Source of the DNA: Alnus glutinosa
Lineage: Eukaryota; Streptophyta; Magnoliopsida; Fagales; Betulaceae
NCBI RefSeq assembly: GCF_958979055.1
Contig: NC_084893.1
Span: forward strand, 28,494,487-28,558,486
Direction: 5' to 3'
DNA length: 64,000 nt
Positions 11,675-24,822 of this stretch are shown one piece after another. The notes beneath the pieces were generated by a model. It searched no databases and was not told the DNA's origin. It saw only the letters and a list, made by a program, of their open reading frames with translations. The first letter of the stretch is position 1, and the number at the start of each line of letters is the position of its first letter. The position numbers were made by a program, and so were the translations under genes.

Positions 11675-12489
11675 CTTATTATTATTATTATTATTATTAT
11701 TATATTTTATTTTTTATGAACCATAGTTAATATATATATATAGTTTAGTAGAACGCGTGAGGTGTTTGGCTTCTAAGAAAATGATTTTCCAGTCTGGAGT
11801 GTCACATTCTTTGACATGGTTGTTCTATCAATTTCGGCCGGATTGGCTTTGAAAATTGAAAGTTGAAGGGCAACTGGACATTAAGAGGTCGGCCTTAAAC
11901 TACACTATAAATATTTGCGATAAATAATGAAATAATACACGTGGGAAGAAAATGCATTAATTCTTCAAATGACATGAATTTTCTTCATGGACTTTTTCTA
12001 ACTCCGTCCATAAAAGTAAGAGTAACGTGCTAAAGAATACACGTCAATTTTATAAATTAAATTGTAAGAAATTTTTTAAATTTTTAAAAAATTATCTTTA
12101 AAACTTTTCATTTTGGCACTTGGACTATAAAACTCTTTTTGATCCTCAAGCTTCAGTTAGAATATGATGAGGGCCTGAGGGATGGAGTTAGTATTAACAA
12201 TTTGGCGGGACAAAACTGATAAAAAAAATAAAAAAAAATAAAAAAATAAAAAAAAAAAAAAAGTTAGAGAGTAAGATTTTAATTTTCAAAGAATCATAAT
12301 AATATTTTTTTAAAAAAAAAAAAAATTGGGGAAAACATGATGGCGTGAGGGGTCATGTATATGACGTTAAAATGGGCAAAAAAAAATCTTACATGTGATA
12401 TACACGCTACTTTTTTTTCTTTTTTTTTTTAAAACTTGAACTACTAAAATTATCTCTGAAATATATCAAAAAATAATAATTAAGAAAAA

Positions 12490-12810
12490 AAACTAAAGGG
12501 GTAGTTGACGCACACTTTAATCACTCCCTTAACAGTTCAGGAGTACTTGAACAATTGAACACGAAGGTGGTTTGCCCACACCTCTTAACTATTTAGCGAA
12601 AGGCTGAATCACTCTCAAAATCTATAGGGGTAATTCAACCACCCTTTATTGAGTATTAACTAATTAGGGATTGGCTACGTAGAGGTGGTTCGGCCACCCT
12701 TGGACCATTTTGAATTGACAAAACCACCCTTACAGCCTAAGCCTATGGAGGTGTTTGGCCACCTCCTTACCAGTTTAGATGTGGTCAAACCACCCTCTCA
12801 ATAAGCCACT
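12490..12810. repeat. Dispersed GGTGG(T/C)CG-type palindromic repeat, long copy
   Basis: Several short palindromic words appear in series, such as GAGGTGGTTCGGCCACCC and GAGGTGTTTGGCCACCTCC. Related words recur at 16265-16380, 17925-18040, 18225-18285, 22860-23000, 55015-55065 and about 60165-60185. The repeat has no open frame of note. Confidence 0.65.
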
Positions 12811-12959
12811 CCTTCAAAGTTTTTTTTTTCTTTTTTTTTCAAAAAATAAAAATTATGAGTAATTTAGGCTATTGATCGAATAAAAAAGCCATGCATGTGT
12901 CATACATGATAATTTTTTTTTTTTTTTTTTTGTCAATTTTAAAGCAGAATGTTAACGGA

Positions 12960-13167
12960 CAGGGACGGAGGGAGGGGGGGGGGGGGGGGGGGGGTTGGCC
13001 CCCAATTTCCTAAAAAAAAAAAAAATTATTAGGTGGAAATTTTTTTTAAAAAAAATAAAAAATAAAAAATATAAGATAAAAATAAAAATTTAGTTTATTT
13101 GGCCCCTACCAAGAATTATTTTTTTGCCATTGGCCCCTACCCATAAAAACTTTTAGCTCCACCCCCG
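12960..13167. mobile_element. hAT-type MITE, 208 bp, relative of 6242-6434
   Basis: The left end is CAGGGACGGAG and the right end CTCCACCCCCG, an imperfect inverted repeat. TTAACGGA flanks both sides (12952-12959 and 13168-13175), an 8-bp hAT-type duplication. The interior carries a run of 21 G (12974-12994) and TTGGCCCC words shared with the copy at 6242. Confidence 0.8.
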
Positions 13168-13700
13168 TTAACGGAGGGTGTAACTTGTAATATAATAATA
13201 GTATTTGAAGTGGGTTACATGTTACTTTTTAAAGTTGGTGATTTAAGTGCCAAATGGTTTCTAGCTTAGAGGGTTAATTGTTGATATGGAAGAAATCTTT
13301 AACATTTAATTTGAAAAATAATGGTTAAGATTTGAATAAATCTACTCCATACTATACTTAATTTTTTTTTAGAATAAATATAAAATAAATTCCTTACCAA
13401 ACACACTTATACAAATCATTCAATTTTTTCTTTCACTTCTAAAATCCTTAAGTTTTTTCGTGATTTTTAATTGGATTATTTTCATGTGTTTTCCATCCAA
13501 TTTAATAGTGCCACGTTAAATTAAAATAAATAAATTTATAAACTAATAAAAAACTATGAATCTAATCTTGTGTTTCTTTCATTGTTGCTGATTCCATTCT
13601 TGAGAGGCAAGGCTACATTATTTTACTTTTCCTTTACACTGAAACCAAACTTTTTGATTCTGCTGAAAATAATTGTGCTCACATGGATATCCTAAAATCC

Positions 13701-13705
13701 ATCGA

Positions 13706-13740
<35 letters not shown>
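13701..13740. repeat. (TA)n microsatellite
   Basis: About 20 TA units, bounded by CGAGAATA on the left and GCTCCG on the right. Confidence 0.95.
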
Positions 13741-13741
<1 letters not shown>

Positions 13742-14161
13742 CTCCGTAGGTTTGCGTTCTCTTGTGATATTAGGCTTTTTGAATGGAATTATGAATGCAT
13801 GAAGGAACATGTGATTAGTCCAAGTTGGCCTTTGCCTTATACTTAGGACATGTGAAGAAAGTCAATTAAATCATTATATTTTCTTCAACAATTTTGGAAG
13901 AAAATAATAGAGAGAGCAAAAATTAAGCAACAACCACTAAATTCGTGATAAAGAGTAATGAAATACGAGACGGAACCCCTTTTGATTTTGTCTCAAACTA
14001 TGCATAAATTTCAAAATTAGTGAAAGTATGAGTCGTATGACCTTCTAGTTCTTGTTCCGTCTTTGAAAAGATTTTTTTTTTTTTAATGCTTTAATAATAC
14101 TATCATGTGAGTTATTATACATTGTATACAAATCAAAAGTAATAACAAACTTGAAGAAATT

Positions 14162-14165
<4 letters not shown>

Positions 14166-14200
<35 letters not shown>
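14166..14200. repeat. Poly-A tract of about 35 bp
   Basis: An uninterrupted A run with no clear element attached on its left side. It could be the tail of an old retroposed sequence, but no body is recognised. Confidence 0.9.
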
Positions 14201-14205
<5 letters not shown>

Positions 14206-14357
14206 TGGAAAATGAACAGCTTGCTCCAAGGAAAGATGATCAACATGAATTATGGTAAATTTCCCGTGAAGATGAGGAAGCAAAATGAGTTGAATCACTT
14301 AAGAGTGGCGTGGCATGCATCTTTCAAAGTACCCATCTAAGTAGGTAACTCAAATCT

Positions 14358-14700
14358 TTTGGAATTTGGATCCTCTCCTTTTCAAATCAGGGGTATAGTT
14401 GTCTTTTCCATATTCATATGGAAAAGGACAACTATACCCCTGATTTATAACTAAAGAGAAATGATCCCTACACTCATTTCTCACAACAGCCCCACAACAA
14501 GTTGTCTTACACTCATTTCTCACAACAGCCCCACAACAAGCTGATGTGGCTGATAATATTTTATTACTTTTTTTGTTTTGTTTTGTTTTTGTAAAAAAAT
14601 AATAAAATACTACCAATCACGTCAGCTTGTTGTGGGGCTGTTGTGAGAAATGAGTGTAGTGATCATTTCTCATAACTAAATGGAGAGGATTCTGTTCCAA
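14358..14700. mobile_element. Nested inverted-repeat elements
   Basis: Three layers are visible. The outer arms are TTGGATCCTCTCC and GGAGAGGATTCTGTTCC. A perfect-looking hairpin at about 14389-14443 has arms CAGGGGTATAGTTGTC and GACAACTATACCCCTG. An inner element at about 14458-14682 has arms GAAATGATCCCTACACTC and GAGTGTAGTGATCATTTC, with the arm word CACAACAGCCCCACAACAAG present twice in tandem on the left. Superfamily is not determined. Confidence 0.75.
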
Positions 14701-15349
14701 TTTTTTAACGCCAAACATCCAACATCAACACATTGGATATTCCATATAAATGTCACATGAAAGTCATCAACCAACATTTTTCTTTAGTTCTTGGAAAAAC
14801 TTCACGTAACCCTTTTGCATTGGTGTTGCTTTTGTAATCACTTTCTAAACTTAAAAAGCTCTAAATTTAGTGTATCCAACTTTTAATTTTATTTTTTATT
14901 TTTTTATTTCACCAATTCATTAGGATTTTCTGTTAAATTATGTCAACATTTCCAAAATATGCAATTTTTTTTTTTAAGAAAATATATATATATATTTCTT
15001 CAAATATTCAAGCGTGGGTATTTTTATAAATTTCATTAAATTTTGACCAAAGCTTAAATTCTTATAATTTTATTCTTTCTTTTTTTTTTAAAAAAAAAAA
15101 TGGGGATATTTTGAGAATTTTAACACCTTTCCATTATGATTTAACGAAAAATCGATCCTAACAGCAGGTTGAAATTGAAAATAATTGAAAGATGAGTACA
15201 CTAAATTAAGATTTTTTAAAGTTTATGGGGTACTTGCAAATGTGATGGAAGTTCAAAGAGATTAAGTGAAATTCTCTCTTAATTTATTTTTTATTTTTAA
15301 GTGAGCTTCAAGTATTTCATTTAAATTGAGTTTGAAGAAATTCCTCAAA

Positions 15350-15425
15350 TTCTGTTTATTAAATTGACATGTATGTGCATTGTGAACACATGTCAATTTA
15401 ATAGACGAATTGAAAGAAAATTTTT
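15350..15425. repeat. Short hairpin
   Basis: The arms TTATTAAATTGACATGT and ACATGTCAATTTAATAGA face each other across about 15 bp, with weaker pairing outside. Probably a miniature inverted-repeat element. Confidence 0.6.
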
Positions 15426-16978
15426 CAATCCAATTTAAAGAAAAACTTTATATCAAAAAGTATATATATATATTATTACAACGAAGACAAGCTCCAATAA
15501 AGGTCTTTGATTCCATTGCTTGTGCTTATTGTGGCTTAAAAAAAGGAAAACAAATAAGCAAAATATGAGCCGGCCGATGGGTCAGCTTAGCCCGTTCTAA
15601 TTCTACGACTTGGTGGAGTCTACCTGTCCGAACAAGTATGCCATGAATTTCAAATTGTCTAAACACTCGTCTAAATAGGTAAATTTCATCAAAATTTTAT
15701 TTCATTTGAGGCTCGGACGTATTACAAATTTACAATTCAATAAACAAATTGCAGCCAATTCAAATCCAGTGAATTGCCATTATGCTTTGACATCCATGCC
15801 AAGCCCATGTGGTAGGAAACAAAGCACCCACTTTATGTTGTGCCGGCCAAAAGTAATTGGAGTATCAAAGTATTGAAGGGAGGCATCTTACTATCTCAGC
15901 CACCCTTCAAGGTGTATCCTTTTCCTTGGAGATAAAATGCAAATAAAATAATAATAATAAATAAATAAATAAATAACGTAGTAGTGATGATCATGGCAAT
16001 CAATCTTGAATATTTGAATATGAAAATATCTTTTGGAAAATACCCTTTTGGGCCTTTGGCAATCACTATAGTCTCAGTTTATTATTATTGTTTCTTTTGT
16101 TAAATTAACAAATAGAATTTTGTTCAAAATAAAATAAAATATATAATTTAAATTACCACTTGACGTCAAATAGACTCCTTTTTTTTTTTAGTCCAAATAG
16201 GAATGGTTTTTTTTTTTTTTTCACAAAACTATTCATTTTTTTTTTTTTTAAAAAAAAAAAAGAAGTTATTTATAGGTGGTCGACCCAAAAGCATCAAGTA
16301 TGATTGCACCACCTCTCGAAGCCCCTTGGGTGGCTCGGGGGTGGTTGCACTACTCCCATAGCTTTTGGTTGTAGTGGGCGATCATCTCCATGGAGACTAT
16401 TTCATTTTTTTCCCCCTTAAAAAAAAAAAAATGAAATTTTGGAAAAATTTGTACAAAATACGATTCAATTCCAATTACAAAATACAAATCAAACGAAAGA
16501 ATAATAATGATCGTTCTATTCCACCGTATTGTATTCTTAATAATACATTAAGACTCATTCTTATTCTTAAGGAATCACCATTCGAGTGTACCAAACGTAG
16601 CCTTATTGTTTAGATATATAATACAATTCAAATACCTTGAGTTTACCCGTGCATTAACATAATATAATCTCAAAACTACATGTACAGAACTTCTCTTTGT
16701 TGTTTAAAAAATAGTAAATGCTAAATACAATGCTCCCATCGCACTTTCATCCCACTTGGCTTATGTGTCAATGCCCATCAACCTTTTGATGGAGACATGA
16801 TATTTAGCAATTCTCTTAAAAAAACATAGAAAGTAAAATAAAATGCAAGACACATTGTGTTTAAAATAATGTTAGAAATCACACTTTTATTCAATTACCA
16901 TTATACCATGCTGAAGTAGCAATGCCAGTTAACTCATTATATATATATAAAGAATGGATGATCCAATGATTGTTTGTT

Positions 16979-17670
16979 GGGAAAAGTATACGTAACCCCC
17001 TCAAACTACCACCTTATTGTCAATGTACTCCACAAACTACCAATTGTGTCAATGTTCCCCCTAAACTACCAAAAAATGTCAATGTCTCCCGAATGACAAA
17101 AATACCTTCATAAAATTATTAAAATAAAAGAAAAACTAAAAAAAATATAAAATAACAAAAAAAATTACCAAAAAAATAATAAAAAAACTTAAAACTTTTT
17201 TTTTTAGTTTGTTTATTTTTTTTAAAAAAATAATTTTCACTTTTTTTTTCATTTTTCTTTTTCCTTTTTTTTTTTAAACTGGTTTTTCTTTTTTGTTTTT
17301 TTTTTTATTTTAAAAAATATATATTTATATAATTTTCAGTTATTTTTTCGTTTCCTTTTTTTTTTTAAAAAAAAAAAAAATCGTTCTTTTTCGTTCTTTA
17401 TTTAATTATTTAATTTTGTTTTGAAAAAAAATAATTTTTTAGTTTTTTATTTTATTTTTCAGTTTTTAGTTTTAGTTTCTTTTTTTCAATTTACAAGGAC
17501 ATTTTTGTCTTATTCAAAAAAAAATTAGGGTCATTTTTGTCTTTTTGTTGGTGTTAGAGGTGACATTGAAATTTTTTGGTAGTTTGAGGGAGAACATTGA
17601 CACAATTGGTAGTTTGGGGGGTACATTGACAATTGAGTAGTAGTTTGAGGAGGATATATGTATTTTTTCC
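16979..17670. mobile_element. MULE-type MITE (family M), 692 bp, with 9-bp target duplication
   Basis: The left end reads GGGAAAAGTATACGTAACCC and the right end ATATATGTATTTTTTCC. The arms extend about 160 bp and share words such as CAAACTACCA / TGGTAGTTTG and GTCAATGT / ACATTGAC. TTGTTTGTT lies on both sides (16970-16978 and 17671-17679). A 9-bp duplication with long inverted repeats is characteristic of Mutator-like elements. The centre is poly-T/A rich and non-coding. Confidence 0.85.
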
Positions 17671-18507
17671 TTGTTTGTTTGTTTGACATTACAACGTCAG
17701 TAAAATAGGATAATAATATGATAAAGTGTCATTAGGAAAATGAATAGTTATTACTGGAAATGAAGGAGGGGTGGAATTGAATAGTTATTCCAATTATTTA
17801 GTTTGGTAACAACATATATACCACAATTGGAATTGAACTAAAATTACTAAAAAACCCACATAATTTCTTATTTTTCTAAAAAAACTCATTTTTTTTTTTT
17901 AAATAAAATAAAATTAAAGACGTTAAACCTATGAGTAGTTGACCACCCAAAGCAAACCACAGGGGTGTGGTAGCCACCCCGATGCATATTGAAGGTAGCA
18001 GGCCACCCCCAAAGGGCCTCGCGGGTTCATCAGAAACCAAACGAGGCCTAAGTCTTATTATTTGGTAGGGACCTATTCATAAGAATAACTATTCTATGAG
18101 AATAACTATTCCCTTACGAAGATGAATAACTATTCGTGAAGGAATAGACAATTTTTCCCAAAAATTTTAATTTTTTCAAACTAGTTTTTTTTCTTTAAAA
18201 AAAAAAATTAAAGAACTTGTTAAATTTGTGGTTGGTTGACCACCCCAATGGGCCAAAGTGGCCATGGAACCATCCTCGCTAGGTTTTGTATGGGTTGGGC
18301 TCAAAATTTTAATCATTTTAAACATTTATGGGCTGGGCTGGGCTTGGGCCAATTTTTCTTTCGGCCAGTTGGAGTTTGAGGTCGTTTGAAACCGCTTTCT
18401 CAGGAAGACCGCAATTTCATCCCTTTCTTCTCCGCGGGATTTGGCTTTTCTTCCTCAATCAAAGACACGCTGTGAATCCCGGGCTCTCTCGGAAAACCCT
18501 GTTCATC

Positions 18508-21500
18508 ATGGAGACGCTGGAAACGATCTCGGCGGCTCTGAAATGCACAGACGCGAAGAAAGAGAATCTCAAGAAGGCCTTCGACGAGTTGCAATCCCAC
18601 TCTTCAGTCCTCTCCGCCTTTTCTCTCACGTGGTCCGACCTCGACGCTCACTTCACTTCCCTCCAGAACTCGCTCACAGAACGATTCCACCTCCTGGAAT
18701 CGCTCGAGTTGGAAAAACAAATTCAGACCCACTGCACCGAGTCGGCTCAGTCAACCCCCAAAATTGACCCATGTGCCTCACAAGGTCAGAACGCCCAAAC
18801 CAACCCAGAAGACCCTTCTTCTCCATCAATTTTGGAGACCAAGATGACCCAAATCCGGGTTGACCCGAGTGGTGATGTGGGTTCAAATTCGTTGAGGGCT
18901 TTGTGTGAGAGTATGGACGGGAAGGGGTTGAGGAAGTACGTATTAGAGCACCCAAATGAGAAGAAAGAGATGATGGCCGAACTCCCCGGCGCAGTGCGGT
19001 GCGCGCCGGACCCGGCGGCGATGGTCTTGGACGCCATGGAAGGGTTTTATGGCGTAAAGGGCAATAAGGAGGGGGATGTGGGTGCTTTGAGGAGGTCTTG
19101 TGTGCTATTGTTGGAGGCACTAATGGGGGTTAAGGCCAATGTGGGGGTGGGAGTGAGGAAGAGAGCAAAGGAGTTGGCTTTGGAGTGGAAAGGAAAGGCG
19201 AGCTCCAGTGAAGTTCAAAATTTTGAGGTGATGGGGTTTTTGCATTTGGTGGCGGCGTACGGGTTGCAGTCCGAGTTCGACGGGGATGAGCTTGTGGATT
19301 GCTTTGTTATCGTTGCGCAGTTTCGACAGGCCGTGAAGTTGTGCCGGGCTTTCGGTTTGGGGAATAAAGTTGCTGGTAAAGCAGTTCGAAACTTTCTGAT
19401 TTTTGTTTGAAATTGTTTGTGCTATTCTGAGTGTGGTTTATTTTATGATGTTTTACCTTTCATGGTTCATACTTGTGATGTACAGGTTCATATTATACGA
19501 GCTTCTGTTTTGTTTAAGTTGGAGAACCTTGTAAGAAGTTTAGAGTAGCGGAAGAGGAGGTTGAAATTTGAATCTTGGTGATAAAAAAATGAGCTGTTTA
19601 CCTGAGACATAGTCAATTGAAAAATTTATTAATACTGAAAAATCTTGCATGCTGGGAATCCAGGGCGGACTGAAATAGTGAATCTCAGGGATATGATCTG
19701 CAGGATATATTGGTTGGAATTGTAAAATTGATGGTTTGCGTTTATATATCTCAGGGATAAATTCAATAGATAAGTGGGGGTGTATATTTGAAGAGGGTAT
19801 TTATCCTTAATGAGTACGTGGTAATTATCAAAATAACTAAAAAAAATTATACTTCAGATGTTGAATAATTTATTGAGCCCAGTATGGTCTTATATAAAGA
19901 GGGTATGATATGCATATGAAACGAATATATAACATGGAAACAGGACTTTAAGCTATTTTACCAAGTAAATAATAATATGGTCAAGCAACATGATCTTTTA
20001 AAGTACTGACTGATGCTTAACAGCACTTTATTGATGATCACACCAAGATGCACAAGAACTACGCTAGTATCGGTTCTGTATTTGCTTGATGAGTTAGTAC
20101 AGGCCTTGTCAAGATGTAGATGTAGTTTCTATCAATCTTGAATTCGTCAATGTAGACTTTTACCACTTTATATAGATTACTTTGAGTAAATGGTTGTTTG
20201 TGCTGACTATAAAAGTTCTCCATTCCCTTCATTTTCTTGTTTTTCCCCATTTTGTCCAAAGTTCAAGGAACATAAAGTAACTTCATGCCGCCATCTTTTG
20301 AGGTATAAAAAATGATTTTTGAGTGTACTATACGGACTGAATTTTTAGGCTTGTGAAGTTTGGGTATTTCAATCAAGGTTCAAATTTTGTGTCTAACATC
20401 TGTGTCTGCAAGAGGCCTTCTGATGCAAGTTTTTGCAGACCACTAATTGAAGGCTTTAATTGAGTGAGATCAAATACTGGTACAATAGTAAGAGCTTAAC
20501 TTACTATAGGGAAAATTTTAATGTTGTGCAAGTTTAGTAGAATGAATGTTTTTTTTTCCCGTCTTGAATTAGGAACTTGGTGGTAGAATGGTGAATAATG
20601 TAACTCATTGTTTCTGTTTAGAGAGGCTAATTGGAAATTGTGGACATGGTAGCCTCTAGCCCTCTACTAGAAGCTGTAGAAATAATGGAAATTAGAGAAG
20701 TATGAAGAGAATATTGAGAGTGATTTTGTCTTGTTACTCACACAGCACCTGAAGAGAACTTATAACCATAATGGAACTGGAAGAAGTGTAGGGGGAGAGG
20801 CTAGAGTGCTGGAATTGTCTCAACATTGGTATGCTTAGCATGTGCTTGATGCATGGGCAGCCGTCCTTTTTGTAGATGAACTTCTTTTGGGGCCTGGGTA
20901 ACAATTCCCTGTTAAGCTAAGAGTTGGATTTTTTTTTTTCAAGCTTTACAGTTTTTTCATCAGGGAATTTTCTACCCAGATCACTCTTTAGGATGTAAAG
21001 TCATATTGAAATATTTGGTTCCTCCTTTTGAGTAATATAACGTCAGAGTCAAATGCTGCTTTTGTTCTTGGCAGATCTCATTCAGAAACTTATAAGTAAG
21101 GGCAAGCAACTTCTGGCTGTCAAATTTATTTTTGAATTTGAGCTGACCGAAAAGTTTCCACCAGTCCCTCTCTTGAAATCCTATCTTAAGGATGCCAAGA
21201 AGCTTGCTGTGAAAGTTAGGAAAGAAGGAAATGAATCTCACGTGTCACTGGTAATTTTCAATTCCCTTACTTGATTTCCCGGCTACCTTTTGTAATTCAA
21301 TATCGAACAGTTGCCTGTGTGCTATAATTCTTAAGTTTCTCATGCAGAATAAGGCAACAGACAAAGAACTCGTTGCAATGAAATCAGTTATTAAAGTTAT
21401 TGAAAGCCACAATCTTGACTCTCAGTTTCCAAGGGCAAACCTTGAAAAGCGTATTGAGGCGCTGGAGAAGCTGATTGTGAACAGAAAACGACCTGCAGCA

Positions 21501-22007
21501 GCCCCTCCTGCCAAACCGCAGCAGCCGCAACAGCAGCAGCCAAAGAAGCAGAAGAAGCATCTGCAGCCAAAGAAGCAGCAGCATCTGCAGCCAAAGAAGC
21601 TGCAGCAGCAGAGTAGAAGCAAGCATCCTCGAATAGCTCCTCCATTTGGTCATGCGGCAGTCCCAGTAATTGTTGATGGTGCAAATTCAACTATTTCCCA
21701 TTATCGAAAATCTCATCTACAGTCGGCAGGTTTGTTATTGGATTGTCCTGCTCCATATGTGAGCTCATCATCTGTGCCCTATGGCACAGTAGGCCAGACT
21801 CCTATGATTGCCTCTTTCACAGGTTCATCAGCTGGGCTGTATGGTTTTCCAGGAGCCCTTGTGGGTTTTGGTGGGAACCCAAGCCCTTCTAGTTCCCATC
21901 TATACTTATCAGAACCATATCTACCATCTAATTATTATGATGGGTCAACTGCCTATGGTGGATATGGTGTCCGGCCTGAATACCATCCATCTTACCATCC
22001 TCAGTAG
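18508..22007 (+). CDS. FRL3: FRIGIDA-like protein
   Basis: Three exons, 18508-19375, 21075-21250 and 21348-22007, give 567 residues with all junctions in frame. The N-terminus (METLETISAALKCTDAKKEN) is helical and heptad-rich, as in FRIGIDA-like proteins. The Frigida domain follows from about residue 130, with text such as LRALCESMDGKGLRKYV, then FRQAVKLCRAFGLG, and continues through DLIQKLISKGKQLLAVKFIF in exon 2. After the domain comes a Gln/Lys/Pro-rich low-complexity stretch (about residues 395-430) and a Tyr/Gly/Pro-rich tail ending EYHPSYHPQ. FRIGIDA acts in a nuclear complex that activates FLC; many FRIGIDA-like members have weaker or unrelated roles. The upstream in-frame ATG at 18328 would add 60 atypical residues and is not used here. 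The symbol is a best match to the FRL3 type from memory. Confidence 0.88.
19376..21074 (+). other. Intron 1 of the FRIGIDA-like gene
   Basis: A 1.7-kb phase-1 intron with donor GTAAAGC and acceptor TTCTTGGCAG. No transposon, conserved structure or second reading frame is recognised in it. Confidence 0.85.
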
Positions 22008-22859
22008 ATCTGTGTGCTCTTTGTTTTTGTGATAGTATAATTTTGGATGGTTTCATACTTTTGCCTCTGCAACGCTGGTTATTGGAAAAGCATAGCTTGC
22101 TTTTTTTTATCACCACGACTGTTGTGTAAGCAACTAGATATGGTGATTAAGAATCGTGAGATTATGTGTAATGTCACATTCTTAATTACTTGAGTGATTT
22201 TATTATTGCCCAGAAGGTTTTTGGGTCAATTATTTATTTGCTAGTCATTTTTTAAATTCTTTATAGGCTATTTGGAAAATGGTAATTAACATTGTCCATT
22301 TGTTTTCAGTAGCAGTTCTTTGTTGAGGACCTTTTTCCTTAGATTGAGCCAAGCTTGTCCCATATGTACATTCAAAATCAAGGTCTTTTTTGCATTGTTC
22401 AAAAGAAAACATATAAACTTACGTTTTAGCTTTTTTAGGGTTCTCCCCCTCAGCCTATCTTGAGCAGACAGAACTACTCTTCTGCTCCACAAAGGGGCTT
22501 GCTGTTTAAACCCCAGACTCCCTATTCTGCGCCATAAAAAGGTTGTCTTTTATGTCTCCTATATTATAAAGATGAAGAAAATATTGAGCAGTAAGGCTAA
22601 TTCTTCTTATCTTTGTACACCATCCATGCAGAAGATAGATTCGTGCCTTAAAGTGCCGTGTAAATCAGAACCGGAGGCTATGTTTGCTAATCTACTCTCT
22701 TCTTGTTATCTGTTTTCAGTTTGAGTTTCTCACTTTTCTCAAAATACAAAATACTTTTTATAAAAGTTTTCACACCTTGTAGGAATATTTTGCGAAAATA
22801 GGTGCTTTAACTTTTGTAGAAATAGGAGCTAACTTATTATTTTAAAAAATTAAATAATT

Positions 22860-23000
22860 AAAAAAAATACTGGAGTGGCCGTTTGGCCACCCTTGGTGAG
22901 GGAGAGGGGTGGCCGTGCAGCTACCTCTGTCCTGGTTAGAGATGGCAGCGCAACCACCCCTCTCCTCTATTGAGGATGACCATACAACCACTCTTTTATG
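22860..23000. repeat. GGTGG-type palindromic repeat copy
   Basis: Words such as GAGTGGCCGTTTGGCCACCC and GGGGTGGCCGTG, then GCGCAACCACCCC, match the pattern of the 12490-12810 copy. Confidence 0.6.
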
Positions 23001-24558
23001 TATACGAGTCAACTATACATCTATTTGGCCTTTCTCAAAATAAGCAGGTATAGTCCATAGAAAACATTTTCCCAAAATACACTTCTAAAAACACTAATCA
23101 CCTTTATGCCACATGAAAATACTTTTTCAGACAAAAAACACATACCCATATACACTAACAAACTTGACCAAAATTTTTATGTTCTCTCTCCTCACTTCCT
23201 GTTGAGCCTTCCTCTATAATTAAGCAATGGAGGGAAGTTTTTGGTTGTGTATCTATCAGCTTTGTGCATCTTCCAGATATCATCCATTTGGAAGATGGTT
23301 TGTGCCCCAAATGCATTGTGAGACAATGGAAATATTATATTTGCAAACAATGATTTTTTTTTCTTTTTCCCTTCCTGATTCTCTTTTCCTACCTTCCCCT
23401 GTTATAAAACTTTTGAACTCTTCCAGGAATTTCTCAATGTCTAGAACAAGATTTTTTATTTGTTATTTAAAAAATAATAATAATTCTTTTTCTGTTTCTG
23501 TCTCATTTTTCCCTTTGCCTGGTACTTGTATTGGCCATTGGATCGTTTCTTGCATCTCTCACTCATTATGTCATCTGTCACTCATTTGTTTTCCATCAGT
23601 TTGCGTTTGCACATCCAACTTTCTTGTTCCAATAACGTTGAAGCTGGCTCGATTTAGATTCCTGTTGTGTGGTGCATTGTTCTCAGTGATTTGTACACAA
23701 ATTATTGGTCCCAATTGGATTGGAATGTGACAACTGAGGAAAGAGTATCCTTATAAACCATTTGCTCATGGCAAATGTTTTGTTTAGTTGCATTTTCAAA
23801 ATCTTTGGCTACATGAAATCTCAGATGAAAATGTGCAGCTGAAATGTCTTTCTGTTCTTTATGAGATTTGCAGGACTTTTTAACCTTAGAAAATGTTACC
23901 ACATTTATCTTCAGTTGAAATGGTCGTGGATACGAATCAGAATTTGTTGAGTAATGCTACTTTTTACACCAATTTTATGTTAACTAGTGTGAAATGAGTA
24001 TGCAGAATAGCATTGCTCTATTATTTTTTTGTCCTTTTCCTTTTTCAGAGAATTTAATTTTGGGACTATTGACCGGTAGCCCACTTAAATATTTCTTTTT
24101 TCTTTGAACAATTATTTTTTGCCATTAGAGAAGTAAACTGGCCACACTACACCAAAGTGGTTAAAGTTTGAATCTGTGCTTAAAGCACACAAATTGAATG
24201 GAGACAAGCTGGTTGGTGAGGGAATTATTTGAGTCCATCCATAAGCCAGAAGCCGCATAAATAATAGTCACAATTATTTATTTTGCTGCCCATGGCAGGA
24301 GACAGCTTCTGGACTGCCTAGTGCCTACGTGATCTACAGAAACAATTTAGTTTGAGGAACACTTCGTATTATATTTGGATTAGCTGAAGTCTAAAAACTT
24401 TGAACTTCAGCCACTGTGATTGAAGCTAATAAAACCCTAGGAGAAAGGAAAAATGAAAAAAAGAGAGCCTACACAAAGCAGTATTAGTGACTATGATTGA
24501 ACCTAGTAAAAACCCAGGAAGGAAAAAGTTGAAGATGTAGAGAAAGAGAACTTCTAAG

Positions 24559-24822
24559 TAAGGGTGGCAATTCGTGTTCGCATGTCGGGTTTGATAAGAT
24601 TAAAGTATCGGTCAATCATCTCTTTATCCAATTAATCAAATGAGTCAAATTTTTTAATCTTAATTCGCTAATTTTGTGTCGTGGTCTTGGATCGTATCAA
24701 AAATTGTTAGCCTTAAATATCACGTGTCGCGTTCGGGTTGAGGCATGAGTATAAGATTATATCAGTTAATTCTAATTTTATCCATTTAATTAAACGGATC
24801 CAAGCTTTTCAACCCTAACTCT
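24559..24822. mobile_element. hAT MITE family R copy
   Basis: It begins TAAGGGTGGCAATTCGTG and ends in text like TTTTCAACCCTAA. Between them are the family words CGTGTTCGCATGTCGGG, TTTAATTAAACGGATC and CACGTGTCGCGTTCGGG. Family R is defined by the complete copy at 52148-52568. Confidence 0.6.

Larger units (their letters stand above)
9800..18300. other. 8.5-kb gene-free, repeat-rich region
   Basis: No gene is supported. It contains two related MULE-type MITEs (11063-11674, 16979-17670), a SINE nested in the first, dispersed GGTGG/CCACC palindromic repeats (12490-12810, 16265-16380, 17925-18040, 18225-18285), an hAT MITE (12960-13167), nested inverted repeats (14358-14700), a short hairpin (15350-15425), TA and A/T microsatellites (13701-13740, 14166-14200) and many poly-A/T tracts. 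Confidence 0.75.

Noticed and set aside
18328-18507. 60-codon N-terminal extension of the FRIGIDA-like protein
   Set aside because: The added residues are unlike the family, which begins at MET.T(I)..AL; the later ATG at 18508 fits better.
23227-23730. 167-codon plus-strand frame downstream of the FRIGIDA-like gene
   Set aside because: Phe/Ser/Cys-rich low-complexity text with no domain, no family resemblance and no splice context; it looks like a chance frame in T-rich DNA.
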